A stretch of DNA of 55,197 bases, taken from an uncultured Hyphomicrobiaceae bacterium. Its GTDB lineage: Bacteria; Pseudomonadota; Alphaproteobacteria; Rhizobiales; CALHAX01. Below the pieces are notes generated by a model. That model did no database searches. It had not been told where the DNA came from and was given only the letters and a program-made list of their open reading frames with translations. The translations under genes and the position numbers were made by a program. Location: contig CALHAX010000082.1 in the NCBI GenBank assembly GCA_937931785.1, positions 1-55,197 of the forward strand, read 5' to 3'. The number at the start of each line of letters is the position of its first letter. Position 1 is the first letter of the stretch. This document shows positions 8,239 to 17,347 of this stretch, in pieces.

Positions 8239-10712
8239 GTTCCGTTGCCCTTCCCGCCTCGCATTTTCTCGCCGCTTGGATCATAGGCAGCGCGGCGCAG
8301 TGGCGTCAGCGGATATTTTCTTGCCGCAACGTCAATCTGGTAGTTTCCATCAAAGCGGGATTCCGGGAGCTCACCAGCTTCGAGCTTCATCCAGCCAAGG
8401 CAGAGGTTTTGTCCTGTCCTGAACCCGCGTGCTCCGGATGTCGTTTGTCCGACAAGTGTACCGTCGCGATAAATCGGTTCATCGTGCAACAGGAGAAGTT
8501 CATCTTCTGTCACCACAAACTGCATGAGTGAGCGTTGAATGCCATTTTCGTGCTGGCGCAACAGCGTATCTCGTCCGATGAAGTTCTCTGGTTTCTTCCA
8601 GTCGATGGTAAAGCCCAGTCCGGCTTCGATCGGTGTATCATCTGGTCCGATGTCATGTCCCCAGTGCCGAAATCCCTTTTCGATCCGACAGGCGTCAAGG
8701 GAGAACAATCCGGCATGTGCGAGTTGGTGCTTGAGTCCGGCCGTAACGATGGTTTCATGGATATGGAGTGCGACATCGTTGTCCATGCTCAATTCAAAAC
8801 CGGATTCTCCCATGTAGCTGAGGCGTGTGGCACGGGCGCGTGCCATTCCAATGTCGACGATCTGCGATGTTCCGAACGGGAATGTGGCGAAGGAGAAGTT
8901 GTTATCACTGATGGAGGACAGGAGTGCGTGGGCCTGTGGTCCCATCACCCCGAGAACGGCTTCGTGCGATGTCCGGTCCACGATGTGGACGCTTGCTGTG
9001 AGGTCGTCGCGTTGCGTTGCAAGACGTGAAAGATCGCGCCAACGAGACGCCGCCCCACTCGTGATGCGGAAAAATTGCACGCCGAAGCGTGCGATCGTGA
9101 CATCGGCTTCGATACCGCCACGTGTGTTGAGGAGCGGTGTGTAGACGGTTCGCCCAACATCGATGTCAACATTGCCAGCCGCGATTATCTGAAGGAAAGG
9201 CAGTGCGTCGGGGCCCGTGATATCGATCTTCGTGAACGGAGTCAGATCGTAAAGTGCGACGCTGTCCCGAACAGCTTCTGCTTCGTGCGCTGCAGGCCCC
9301 CACCAGCTCTGCGTACCGTAACTGTAGGCCATGCGCATTTCTTCCGGCGTACGCCCGAACCACAACGGACGTTCCCAACCTGCAGGTGCGCCGAACACAC
9401 CGCCCGCCTGCTTGTTTGCGTCATGCAGTGGCGTGCGTTTCACGCCTCGTCCGGTGTTGGGTTGTTTGTGTGGCCAGTGCATTGCGAACTGATCGCCAAC
9501 GGCTTCCTGCACGCGCGCGGAGAGAAATGTTTTGTTGCCTGTTGTTGGATCAAGACGTGCATATTCCACATCGCTGAGATCCATAGCGGGTGTGCCGTCG
9601 ATCATCCATTCTGCCATCACCTTGCCAACCCCCGCTGACGACATGATGCCGATGGAATTCATGCCGGCTGCGACGTACAGATTTTTGATTTCTGGAACGT
9701 TGCCCATGAGCTGACGGGTATCAGGCGTGAAGCTTTCCGGACCATTCATGAAGTGCTGAACACCGATCTTTGCAAGGTCCGGCCAGCGGTGCAGGCCCGC
9801 CGTCATGAATGGTTCGAACTGATCCCAGTCTTCAGGGAGTTCGAGGAATGGTGTGTCACCGCTCGGCCCCGCGGCGTTCCATGTTTTTGCGTTGGGCTCA
9901 AAGCCACCGAGCACCAATTTCCCGGCATCGCCCTTGATGTAGATGCGGGCGTCAAGATCGCGGAGGATGGGGAAGGGTGTAGGGGCATCGACCAATGGTT
10001 CGCTGACGATGTACATGTGTTCGACGGCCTGAAGCGGCACTCTGAGCTTATGTGCTGCCTTGGTTCCCAGAAGGTTTGACCACGCACCCGCGCAGATGAT
10101 GACTGTTCCCGCCTGAACGTGCGTTCCGTCTGCAAGGATAACACCTCTTACCTTTTGGCCTTCGATGCTGATACGGGCTACGGGCGTGTTGTCTTCAATC
10201 CGAACCCCATTGGTTCGAGCGCCCTTTGCGTACGCCATGCACAAATCGACTGGATTGACCTGCCCATCTTCTGCAACGAACAACGCACCGGCAAGGTCAT
10301 CAGTGTGGAGGTGCGGGACGCGACTGGCCAGGTCATTTGCGGAGAGTATTTCGGGTGTCAGGCCTGTGAGCAATCCGAGGCCTGCAATACGCTTCAACTC
10401 CTCGAGCCGGTCTTCAGTTTGAGCAAGCCAGTATCCGCCTGTCTGCTGATAACCGGTGGCCTGACCTGTTTCCTCTTCCAGCGTGCGGAAAAGTTCGGTG
10501 CCGTAGATTGCCAGTTTGGTCAAATTGATGTTTGAGCGCAGTGGGCCGACAATTCCTGCCGCATGCCATGATGTGCCGCTTGTCAGTGTATTGCGTTCCA
10601 GCAGTAGCACATCGCGGGCGCCTGCCTTCGCGAGGTGGTACGCGACGGACAGGCCGATCACACCTCCACCAACGATGATATGTTCTGCGGTGCGTTGTGG
10701 AATTGCATTCAT
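8235..10712 (-). CDS. FAD/GcvT fusion demethylase, dimethylglycine/sarcosine dehydrogenase family (copy 2)
   Basis: 825 residues from the ATG at 10712, with a weak GGA 7 bases upstream; an in-frame ATG at 10751 would add 13 residues and cannot be excluded. The FAD-binding start is HIIVGGGVIGLSVAYHLAK (11-29), and TSWHAAGI places the likely covalent-flavin His at 50. From about residue 440 the GcvT-type domain follows (YMGESGFELS, ACRIEKGFRHWGHDIG). The sequence differs clearly from copy 1, so this is an old duplication with probably distinct substrate steps. It lies upstream of copy 1 in transcription order and downstream of gcvP after a 390-base gap, so it may belong to the glycine-cleavage operon or have its own promoter in that gap. 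Confidence 0.88.
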   Translation of the reverse strand: MNAIPQRTAEHIIVGGGVIGLSVAYHLAKAGARDVLLLERNTLTSGTSWHAAGIVGPLRSNINLTKLAIYGTELFRTLEEETGQATGYQQTGGYWLAQTEDRLEELKRIAGLGLLTGLTPEILSANDLASRVPHLHTDDLAGALFVAEDGQVNPVDLCMAYAKGARTNGVRIEDNTPVARISIEGQKVRGVILADGTHVQAGTVIICAGAWSNLLGTKAAHKLRVPLQAVEHMYIVSEPLVDAPTPFPILRDLDARIYIKGDAGKLVLGGFEPNAKTWNAAGPSGDTPFLELPEDWDQFEPFMTAGLHRWPDLAKIGVQHFMNGPESFTPDTRQLMGNVPEIKNLYVAAGMNSIGIMSSAGVGKVMAEWMIDGTPAMDLSDVEYARLDPTTGNKTFLSARVQEAVGDQFAMHWPHKQPNTGRGVKRTPLHDANKQAGGVFGAPAGWERPLWFGRTPEEMRMAYSYGTQSWWGPAAHEAEAVRDSVALYDLTPFTKIDITGPDALPFLQIIAAGNVDIDVGRTVYTPLLNTRGGIEADVTIARFGVQFFRITSGAASRWRDLSRLATQRDDLTASVHIVDRTSHEAVLGVMGPQAHALLSSISDNNFSFATFPFGTSQIVDIGMARARATRLSYMGESGFELSMDNDVALHIHETIVTAGLKHQLAHAGLFSLDACRIEKGFRHWGHDIGPDDTPIEAGLGFTIDWKKPENFIGRDTLLRQHENGIQRSLMQFVVTEDELLLLHDEPIYRDGTLVGQTTSGARGFRTGQNLCLGWMKLEAGELPESRFDGNYQIDVAARKYPLTPLRRAAYDPSGEKMRGGKGNGT

Positions 10713-10876
10713 GCGTTTGTCCGAGGCTGTGATTGCCTCTCTGGATCGCATGTTCTGGCTGTTCCGTCATCACTGTGTGACGAGGTTTGAAATGTCTTTA
10801 TTGTTTACATTTGTTTGCGGAAACTGACCCAGCAACCACTGAAACTCCCGGAGTATGACGTGCGGGTGGGTAAAGT

Positions 10877-11044
10877 TCAGTAATCCCCGCTGTCAGTAAC
10901 ACCGACAATTTCAACCTGCTTCGGCCATTCTGATGCGACGGTTTTAGCAGCAGCGATCGGGACGTTCGGGTCGTGACCACCTTGTACCAATCGTTTGTCA
11001 TCACGCTTCTGTGTGGACACTTCGGGGTGATGCTGAACATGCAT
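10877..11044 (-). CDS. Possible small protein in the gcvP-demethylase gap
   Basis: A 55-codon reading frame from ATG 11044 to TGA, inside the 390-base gap that otherwise has no gene (10713-11102). The product is hydrophilic and looks protein-like in its second half (GGHDPNVPIAAAKTV, then VEIVGVTDSGDY at the end), which is why I list it. It has no convincing Shine-Dalgarno and I recognise no family. It may be a real small gene, a remnant, or chance. It has the same orientation as its neighbours. Confidence 0.3.
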   Translation of the reverse strand: MHVQHHPEVSTQKRDDKRLVQGGHDPNVPIAAAKTVASEWPKQVEIVGVTDSGDY

Positions 11045-11058
11045 GAACGGCGACCGGA

Positions 11059-11093
11059 CACTGGAGCACCCATTGACAGGGATTGCTCCAGTG
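11059..11093 (-). terminator. Hairpin just downstream of gcvP
   Basis: A perfect 9-bp inverted repeat, CACTGGAGC at 11059-11067 and GCTCCAGTG at 11085-11093, with a 17-base loop, starts 10 bases after the gcvP stop. There is no U-tract on the minus strand, so it is not a classic intrinsic terminator. It may attenuate read-through into the demethylase genes or protect the gcv mRNA 3' end. Confidence 0.4.
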
Positions 11094-11102
11094 CAACTCT
11101 TT

Positions 11103-13967
11103 CTACTCCGCTGCTTCAGCGTAGGCTTCCATGGGTGGGCAAGTGCAAACAAGGTTGCGGTCCCCGTAGACGTTGTCGACCCGATTGACCGGAGGCCAAT
11201 ACTTGTCGACACGGAACGCGCCGGGCGGGAAACAGGCCTGCTTGCGCGTATAGGGGCGATCCCATTCGCCAACGAGATCTTCCACGGTGTGTGGTGCATT
11301 TTTCAGCGGATTGTTTTCCGCATCAATGCGGCCATCCTCGATATCGCGGGCTTCTTCGCGAATGGCGAGCATGGCGTTGCAGAACCGATCAATCTCAGCT
11401 TTGGTTTCAGACTCTGTTGGCTCGATCATCAACGTTCCTGCGACAGGCCAGCTCATGGTCGGTGCATGGAATCCATTGTCGATGAGGCGCTTTGCGACGT
11501 CGTCAACCGTTACGCCTGCGCTCTCCTGCAGGGGGCGTGTATCAATGATGCACTCGTGCGCGACACGCCCGCCAGGGCCTTTGTAAAGCACGTCATATGC
11601 CCCTTCGAGGCGACGTGCGATGTAGTTTGCGTTGAGGATGGCGATGCGGGTCGCTTGTGTCAGGCCTTCCCCGCCCATCATCAGGCAATAGCTCCATGAA
11701 ATCGGAAGGATCGACGCCGAGCCGAATGGCGCTGCTGATACTGGACCCTCTGTGCCGCCAGTCATCGGGTGTCCTGGCAGGAATGGTATGAGGTGCGCTT
11801 TCACACCGATTGGACCCATGCCCGGACCACCGCCGCCGTGTGGAATGCAGAATGTCTTGTGCAGGTTGAGGTGACTGACGTCAGCGCCAAAGTCTCCCGG
11901 ACGGGCGATGCCGACGAGTGCATTCAGGTTTGCACCGTCCAGATAAACCTGACCGCCGTGCTGATGTGTGATGTCACATATCTCACGCACCGAGCTTTCG
12001 AACACACCGTGGGTCGAGGGGTAGGTGATCATGCAGGCGGCAAGATTTTCTGAATGTTCTTCGGCCTTGTTGCGAAAATTGTCGACGTCGATGTTACCAT
12101 TTTCATCCACATGAACCGGAACCACCTGCATGCCGACCATTTGTGCCGATGCGGGATTGGTTCCGTGTGCGGATGTCGGTATCAGGCAGATATTGCGATG
12201 CGCGTCGCCGCGATGACGATGATAGGCACGCACGCACAGGAGGCCGGCGTATTCGCCCTGGGCGCCCGAATTGGGTTGCATGGAAATCGCGTCGTAACCT
12301 GTAATCTGGCAGAGCTTGTCAGACAGATCATCGATCAGTTCGCGGTAGCCTTCAGCCTGATCAACTGGCGCGAACGGATGGAGCTCGGAAAATTCCGGCC
12401 ATGTGATGGGCAACATCTCGGCCGTCGCATTCAGCTTCATGGTGCAGGAGCCAAGTGGGATCATGGATCGATCAAGTGCGAGATCACGATCTGCGAGGCG
12501 ACGCATGTAACGCGTCATCTCGCTCTCCGCACGGTTCATATGGAAGACGGGATGCGTGAGATACTCCGATGTGCGGATCAGGTTTTCCGGCAGGCGATAC
12601 GAGGGATAGCTTTCGTTATATTCTTCTCCAGTCCCACCGAACGATCGGAATATTGCTCGCACCGTGCTGGGGCGTGTGCGCTCGTCCACCGTGATCCCGA
12701 TCTTGCGATCACCAATCTTGCGGAAATTCAGACCGTTTGTGACGGCATTGCCCATGATCAGATTCTGGTATGGGCCGACGTCGATTGTGATGGTGTCGAA
12801 GCAGGCCTTGGGCTCTATGATAAAACCCAGGGCCTCAAGACCATCTGACAATCGTGCGGCCTTGCGGTGTACGCGTTCTGCGATGGCTTTCAGTCCGCGC
12901 GGACCATGGAAGACCGCATACATGGACGCCATGACAGCGAGCAACACCTGCGCTGTGCAGATGTTGGATGTCGCTTTTTCGCGACGTATGTGTTGTTCGC
13001 GGGTTTGCAATGCAAGCCGGTAGACGCGATGACCGTGGCTGTCGACGGACACGCCGACGATGCGCCCGGGCATGGCCCGCTTGTGGGCATCCTTTGTTGC
13101 CATGTAACCGGCGTGTGGCCCGCCGTATCCCATTGGAACGCCGAAACGCTGCATGGAGCCAACAGCAATATCTGCACCCATTTCCCCAGGTGGCTTCAGA
13201 AGCGCCAGCGCGAGGGGATCGGCGGCCATGATAGCCAGTGCTTTTTCAGCATGGAGTTTTTCAATAACGGAAGAATAGTCGTGGAACAGACCATCGACTC
13301 CGGGATACTGGAAAATCGCACCGAATACAGCTGAGGCTTCAAGTTCAGTGAACGGATCTCCAACAATAATATCCCAACCAAGAGGTGCTGCACGCGACTT
13401 CAAAACGGCGATGGTTTGCGGAAGACAGTCCTTGTCGACAAAAAAGGCATTGGCTTTCGACTTTGACACGCGATGTGCCATTGCCATCGCTTCCGCGGCG
13501 GCGGTTGCTTCATCGAGCAGAGAAGAATTTGCAATGTCGAGCCCGGTGAGATCGGTCACCAGTGTCTGGAAATTGATGAGCGCTTCGAGGCGGCCCTGAC
13601 TGATCTCTGGTTGATATGGGGTGTAGGCGGTATACCAGGCCGGGTTCTCCAGAATGTTGCGCTGGATCGCGGGTGGCGTGATGGTGCCGTGATACCCGAG
13701 GCCGATGAGGGAGACGAGGTTCTTGTTTTTTGCAGCTGTTGCGCGCAGGCGATCCAGTGAACCACGTTCGGACAGTGGGCGTCCGAAATCCAGAGGTTCT
13801 GTCTGGCGAATGTCTGCAGGCACCGTTTCGTCGATGAGGGCTTCAAGGCTTTCGACCCCGATTGTGCGTAGCATCTCGGTGATTTCTTCAGCAGACGGGC
13901 CGATGTGCCTGCGATTGGCGAAGTCATAGGGCTCGTATCGGCTTGTGTCGGGGGTGTTCGAAGTCAT
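11103..13967 (-). CDS. gcvP: Glycine dehydrogenase (decarboxylating), P-protein of the glycine cleavage system
   Basis: 954 residues, the length of the single-chain P-protein. It is the PLP enzyme that decarboxylates glycine and loads the aminomethyl group on lipoyl-GcvH. The PLP lysine is Lys704 in [21 protein letters not shown]. The N-terminal half has the expected [18 protein letters not shown] segment and ends with [13 protein letters not shown], typical of the family. It overlaps gcvH by 4 bases and follows gcvT-gcvH in one minus-strand operon under the glycine riboswitch. Glycine produced by the downstream demethylases would be its substrate. Confidence 0.98.
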   Translation of the reverse strand: MTSNTPDTSRYEPYDFANRRHIGPSAEEITEMLRTIGVESLEALIDETVPADIRQTEPLDFGRPLSERGSLDRLRATAAKNKNLVSLIGLGYHGTITPPAIQRNILENPAWYTAYTPYQPEISQGRLEALINFQTLVTDLTGLDIANSSLLDEATAAAEAMAMAHRVSKSKANAFFVDKDCLPQTIAVLKSRAAPLGWDIIVGDPFTELEASAVFGAIFQYPGVDGLFHDYSSVIEKLHAEKALAIMAADPLALALLKPPGEMGADIAVGSMQRFGVPMGYGGPHAGYMATKDAHKRAMPGRIVGVSVDSHGHRVYRLALQTREQHIRREKATSNICTAQVLLAVMASMYAVFHGPRGLKAIAERVHRKAARLSDGLEALGFIIEPKACFDTITIDVGPYQNLIMGNAVTNGLNFRKIGDRKIGITVDERTRPSTVRAIFRSFGGTGEEYNESYPSYRLPENLIRTSEYLTHPVFHMNRAESEMTRYMRRLADRDLALDRSMIPLGSCTMKLNATAEMLPITWPEFSELHPFAPVDQAEGYRELIDDLSDKLCQITGYDAISMQPNSGAQGEYAGLLCVRAYHRHRGDAHRNICLIPTSAHGTNPASAQMVGMQVVPVHVDENGNIDVDNFRNKAEEHSENLAACMITYPSTHGVFESSVREICDITHQHGGQVYLDGANLNALVGIARPGDFGADVSHLNLHKTFCIPHGGGGPGMGPIGVKAHLIPFLPGHPMTGGTEGPVSAAPFGSASILPISWSYCLMMGGEGLTQATRIAILNANYIARRLEGAYDVLYKGPGGRVAHECIIDTRPLQESAGVTVDDVAKRLIDNGFHAPTMSWPVAGTLMIEPTESETKAEIDRFCNAMLAIREEARDIEDGRIDAENNPLKNAPHTVEDLVGEWDRPYTRKQACFPPGAFRVDKYWPPVNRVDNVYGDRNLVCTCPPMEAYAEAAE

Positions 13968-14326
13968 CCAATCAGTTCTCCGTACGCGGTTTCGTCCAGA
14001 AGGGCTTCGGCTGCGGATACATCATCGAGTTTCATCTTGAAAAACCATCCGTCATCGGCGGGATTGGTGTTCACGATTGCCGGATCGTTTGTGATCGCTT
14101 CGTTGATCTCGACGATTTCGCCTTTCAGTGGCGCATAGATTTCCGATGCGGCCTTGACGGATTCAACTGTGGCCGCGACGTCCCCCATATCGAATTTTGC
14201 TCCTACATCGGGTAACTCCACGAAAACGAGATCTCCGAGTTCACCAGCGGCATGTTCTGTAATGCCAACCGTAGCAACGTCACCTTCGACCTGCAGCCAT
14301 TCGTGATCTTCTGTGAATTTCAGCAT
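13964..14326 (-). CDS. gcvH: Glycine cleavage system H protein
   Basis: 120 residues, normal for the lipoyl carrier of the glycine cleavage complex. Lys58 in [13 protein letters not shown] is the lipoylation site; FTEDHEWL at the start and [19 protein letters not shown] near the end are family hallmarks. It lies 18 bases after gcvT and its stop overlaps the gcvP start (4 bases), so stoichiometric expression with gcvP is likely. Confidence 0.98.
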   Translation of the reverse strand: MLKFTEDHEWLQVEGDVATVGITEHAAGELGDLVFVELPDVGAKFDMGDVAATVESVKAASEIYAPLKGEIVEINEAITNDPAIVNTNPADDGWFFKMKLDDVSAAEALLDETAYGELIG

Positions 14327-14344
14327 TTTATTCTCCGCTTCAGT

Positions 14345-15490
14345 TTATTTGCGTTTGTAATTTTGGGTGATGAAAGGAAGTTTGGTGACGACAACGGGTA
14401 AGCGTTTGCCACGGACATCGGCAAAGATCTGCGTGCCGGGAGAGACGTGCTCGATCGCGACATAAGCCATGGAAACGGGATGTTCCACCGTTGGGCCAAA
14501 ACCGCCAGATGTTACGATTCCAATCGCGTTTTCTGACTGTTCGTCAGTGAAGAGTTCCGCACCAGAGCGTACCGGAGCACGACCCTCGGGTTTCAAGCCA
14601 ACGCGGCGGCGTGTGGCGCCATTTTCGAGTTCATCAAGGATAATCTCTGCTCCTGGGAAACCGCCTTGCGTCGCACCGTTGCGGCGACGGGTTTTCTGAA
14701 TGGCCCACTCCAGTGCGGCTTCGACTGGTGTTGTCGTCTCGTCGAGATCTGAACCGTAAAGGCAGAGTCCCGCTTCCAGACGAAGCGAGTCACGAGCACC
14801 GAGACCGATTGCTTCCACGCCTTCGATATCGAGAAGAGCCTGGGCAAGTGCGGCTGCGTCAGCCGAGGGTATTGAAATTTCATAACCATCTTCGCCCGTG
14901 TACCCTGAGCGTGACACAATGCAGTCTGCGCCATTGATGTGCAGGTTCGCGACATCCATGAACCGCATTGCCGCGCAGTCTGGTGCGTATTGGGCTAAAG
15001 CCGTTTCCGCCTGCGGCCCCTGAAGGGCGAGCAGTGCGCGGTCCGGAAGAGGTTCAATGATGCAGGTTTCATCGAGATGCGATTTCAGGTGCGACAGGTC
15101 GATGTCTTTGCAAGCTGCATTGACGACCAGAAAGAAATGATCTCCCCGATCGGCAATCATCAGATCGTCCTGAATGCCGCCGTGCCGATTGGTGAAAAGT
15201 GCGTAGCGTTGACGGTTTTTCGCAAGCCCTTGCACATCGACCGGGACCAGCGTTTCAAGGGCGCGCGCAGCATCTGCCTGATCGCCTGAACGGGCACGAA
15301 CAATGATTTGTCCCATGTGGCTGACGTCGAAGAGACCCGCGTGCTTGCGTGTATGTATATGTTCCCTGAGCACGCCAGGGGCATACTGGACGGGCATTTC
15401 GTAACCGGCGAACGGTACCATCTTGCCGCCAAGCGCGGTGTGCAGATCGAACAGGGGCGTTCGCTTGAGATCATTCGGTGCTGCGGTCAC
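14345..15490 (-). CDS. gcvT: Glycine cleavage system T protein (aminomethyltransferase)
   Basis: 381 residues starting with GTG at 15490; a weak GAGG lies about 11 bases upstream. It transfers the methylene carbon from GcvH-bound aminomethyl-lipoate to THF, releasing ammonia. It reads RTPLFDLHTALGGKMVPFAGYEMPVQY at the start, written here only as the family's N-terminal block (residues about 10-36), with FDVSHMGQI following and SGYTGEDGYEIS mid-chain. I considered DMSP demethylase DmdA, a GcvT relative, but position directly before gcvH and gcvP and the canonical motifs make true GcvT far more likely. First gene after the riboswitch. Confidence 0.97.
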   Translation of the reverse strand: MTAAPNDLKRTPLFDLHTALGGKMVPFAGYEMPVQYAPGVLREHIHTRKHAGLFDVSHMGQIIVRARSGDQADAARALETLVPVDVQGLAKNRQRYALFTNRHGGIQDDLMIADRGDHFFLVVNAACKDIDLSHLKSHLDETCIIEPLPDRALLALQGPQAETALAQYAPDCAAMRFMDVANLHINGADCIVSRSGYTGEDGYEISIPSADAAALAQALLDIEGVEAIGLGARDSLRLEAGLCLYGSDLDETTTPVEAALEWAIQKTRRRNGATQGGFPGAEIILDELENGATRRRVGLKPEGRAPVRSGAELFTDEQSENAIGIVTSGGFGPTVEHPVSMAYVAIEHVSPGTQIFADVRGKRLPVVVTKLPFITQNYKRK

Positions 15491-15580
15491 GGCGTCATGG
15501 CCTCATCTGAGGCGCCCGTGATATCCCGGGTGGATTATCAATGGCGCCAGTTGTTTCAGCACGATTTGTGCTGCCTGACG

Positions 15581-15743
15581 CCCCCTCTGTCCGTTGGCCT
15601 GAGAGAATTATCCCGTCGGCGGACGCTGCTGCGCCACTCTCCAGAGTTTGTCGTTTCGCACTGGTCCTTTGACCTGAGAGTTTCCGGGGCGGTTGCTCCT
15701 TCGGCGCCAACGCGACAGTGCTGCGTTGATCTCTCCCAGTGCG
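15581..15743 (-). promoter_or_regulatory. Tandem glycine riboswitch
   Basis: Two aptamers lie head to tail on the minus strand, about 90 bases before the gcvT start. Aptamer 1 (about 15743-15657) has CTGGGAGAG, then GCCGAAGGAGCAA and CTCTCAGGTCAAAGGAC, the conserved glycine-aptamer core. Aptamer 2 (about 15645-15581) has CTGGAGAG, GCCGACGGG and CTCTCAGGCCAACGGAC. A short linker joins them. Downstream, a small hairpin at 15557-15573 (CAGCAC/GTGCTG arms) may be part of the expression platform. Tandem glycine riboswitches before gcv operons normally switch expression on when glycine is plentiful. Confidence 0.95.
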
Positions 15744-15751
15744 TTGTGGTG

Positions 15752-15780
15752 GTTTAGCCTTGCGACTGCCTGTAATGCAA
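15752..15780 (-). promoter_or_regulatory. Candidate promoter of the gcv operon
   Basis: On the minus strand TTGCAT (15780-15775) and CTAAAC (15757-15752) are separated by 17 bases. The resulting start point would fall just before the first riboswitch aptamer, which is where it is needed. The -10 match is poor, so this is a guess supported mainly by position. Confidence 0.4.
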
Positions 15781-15846
15781 GCCGTGAATGAAAACGGTCT
15801 ACGAAAATGTTACTGAGGCGACGCATTTCGATTTACAGAGGTAACA

Positions 15847-17253
15847 ATGGACCTGATCACAAAAACGGCACGGCAGATTGTCGATGATCTTCGCGCGGGG
15901 CGCGTTTCCTGTGTTGAGGTGCTTGATGCTGTGGCAGAGCGTGTGGCAGCAGTGGATCCGGCAGTCAACGCGTTACCGACGCTCTGTCTAGAGAGAGCAC
16001 GGGATCGGGCGACTGATTTTGATCGCACAACACCAGAAGATCGTGGTGTTCTCGCTGGACTACCTATTGTGATCAAGGATTTGTCGGATGTCGCCGGTGT
16101 GCGCAGCACGCAAGGCTCGCCCATTTTTTCGGATGCTGTTCCGAAGACATCGACGCATGTGGTTGATACCATCGAAGCCAATGGCGGCGTCGTGTTTGCA
16201 AAGTCGAACACGCCAGAATTTGGTGCGGGAGGAAATACCTTCAATGACCTGTTTGGCGCGACGGTAAATCCCTGGAACACGAAACTGTCGGCCGCGGGAT
16301 CGTCTGGAGGTTCTGCCGTTGCGTTGGCCACTGGCATGGCGTGGCTTGCCCATGGTTCGGATATGGGAGGCTCGCTGCGCAATCCTGCAAGTTTCTGTGG
16401 GGTCGTTGGACTGCGTCCGTCACCTGGCCGCGTATCCAGTGGTCCGTCGGCCAATCCATACGATACCTTGAGCACCGATGGGCCAATGGCACGCGACGTG
16501 GATGATCTGGCGCTCTTTCTTGACGCCATGTCCGACTTCGATCCGCGCGAGCCGCTTTCTCTGCCGCGTCCTGCGGTGTCCTTCCAGGATGTGGCGGCGG
16601 CCCGGCGGAAACCGAAACGTGTTGCGTTCAGTGCGGACCTGGGCATCACACCTGTTGATCCCGTGGTGGCTGAGATTTGCCGACGTTCGGCGAAGCGCTT
16701 CGAGGCGCTTGGCGTTCCTGTCGAAGAGGCGCATCCGAACTTTTCCGGAGCGCACGAGGCCTTTCAGGTCCTGCGGGCGCATTCTTTTGCGACGGGGATG
16801 AACGCATTGCTGGAAAACCATCGCGATGCTCTGAAGCCCGAGGTGATTTGGAATATCGAGAAGGGATTGGCGCTCACCTCGGCGGAGATTGGCGAGGCAG
16901 AACGCATGCGCGGTTGTCTGGTTGCGCGAACTGTCGAGTTCTTCGAGACGTATGATTTGTTGCTGACACCGGCGACGATCGTTGCACCCTATCCAATCGA
17001 AGACCGTTACGTGCACTCATGCAACGGGCAGGCGTTCGACACGTATATCGACTGGTTGGCTATTGCGTATGCCATCACGCTTGTGTCGCTGCCGGCGTTG
17101 TCTTTGCCATGCGGGTTCACGCCGGATGGACTGCCTGTGGGTTTGCAGATGGTTGGTAAGCCGCGCGGAGAAGCGGAATTGCTTTCTGCCAGTGGTGTTT
17201 TGCAGGACGCACTAGGTTTGAACCATTTGCCGATTGACCCGATTGTTGGGTGA
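15847..17253 (+). CDS. Amidase signature family hydrolase
   Basis: 468 residues. The Ser-cisSer-Lys triad of the amidase signature family is visible: Lys77 (LPIVIKDL), Ser152 (AAGSSGGSA) and nucleophile Ser176 (DMGGSLRNPA). AGAGGT lies 4-5 bases before the ATG. It belongs to the AtzF/GatA-like group of free-standing amidases rather than GatA of the tRNA amidotransferase, since no gatB or gatC is adjacent. Natural substrates of such enzymes are diverse carboxamides or carbamoyl compounds. It is transcribed away from the glycine riboswitch operon, sharing the intergenic region, and it precedes selO and the dimethylarginine hydrolase gene. Confidence 0.92.
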   Translation: MDLITKTARQIVDDLRAGRVSCVEVLDAVAERVAAVDPAVNALPTLCLERARDRATDFDRTTPEDRGVLAGLPIVIKDLSDVAGVRSTQGSPIFSDAVPKTSTHVVDTIEANGGVVFAKSNTPEFGAGGNTFNDLFGATVNPWNTKLSAAGSSGGSAVALATGMAWLAHGSDMGGSLRNPASFCGVVGLRPSPGRVSSGPSANPYDTLSTDGPMARDVDDLALFLDAMSDFDPREPLSLPRPAVSFQDVAAARRKPKRVAFSADLGITPVDPVVAEICRRSAKRFEALGVPVEEAHPNFSGAHEAFQVLRAHSFATGMNALLENHRDALKPEVIWNIEKGLALTSAEIGEAERMRGCLVARTVEFFETYDLLLTPATIVAPYPIEDRYVHSCNGQAFDTYIDWLAIAYAITLVSLPALSLPCGFTPDGLPVGLQMVGKPRGEAELLSASGVLQDALGLNHLPIDPIVG

Positions 17254-17347
17254 GAACATGCGTCACTCGCGGCCGTTGTACTGCTATCCCGGGTCTGTGT
17301 TAGACTTTTCGTCTCTCAAATGCCTTGCCAACAGAAACGATGCCCTG

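Noticed and set aside
12054-12848. 264-residue plus-strand frame opposite gcvP
   Set aside because: gcvP is certain by motifs and length over the same bases.
14345-15490. DMSP demethylase DmdA instead of GcvT
   Set aside because: Riboswitch, gcvH and gcvP adjacency and the canonical GcvT blocks indicate aminomethyltransferase.
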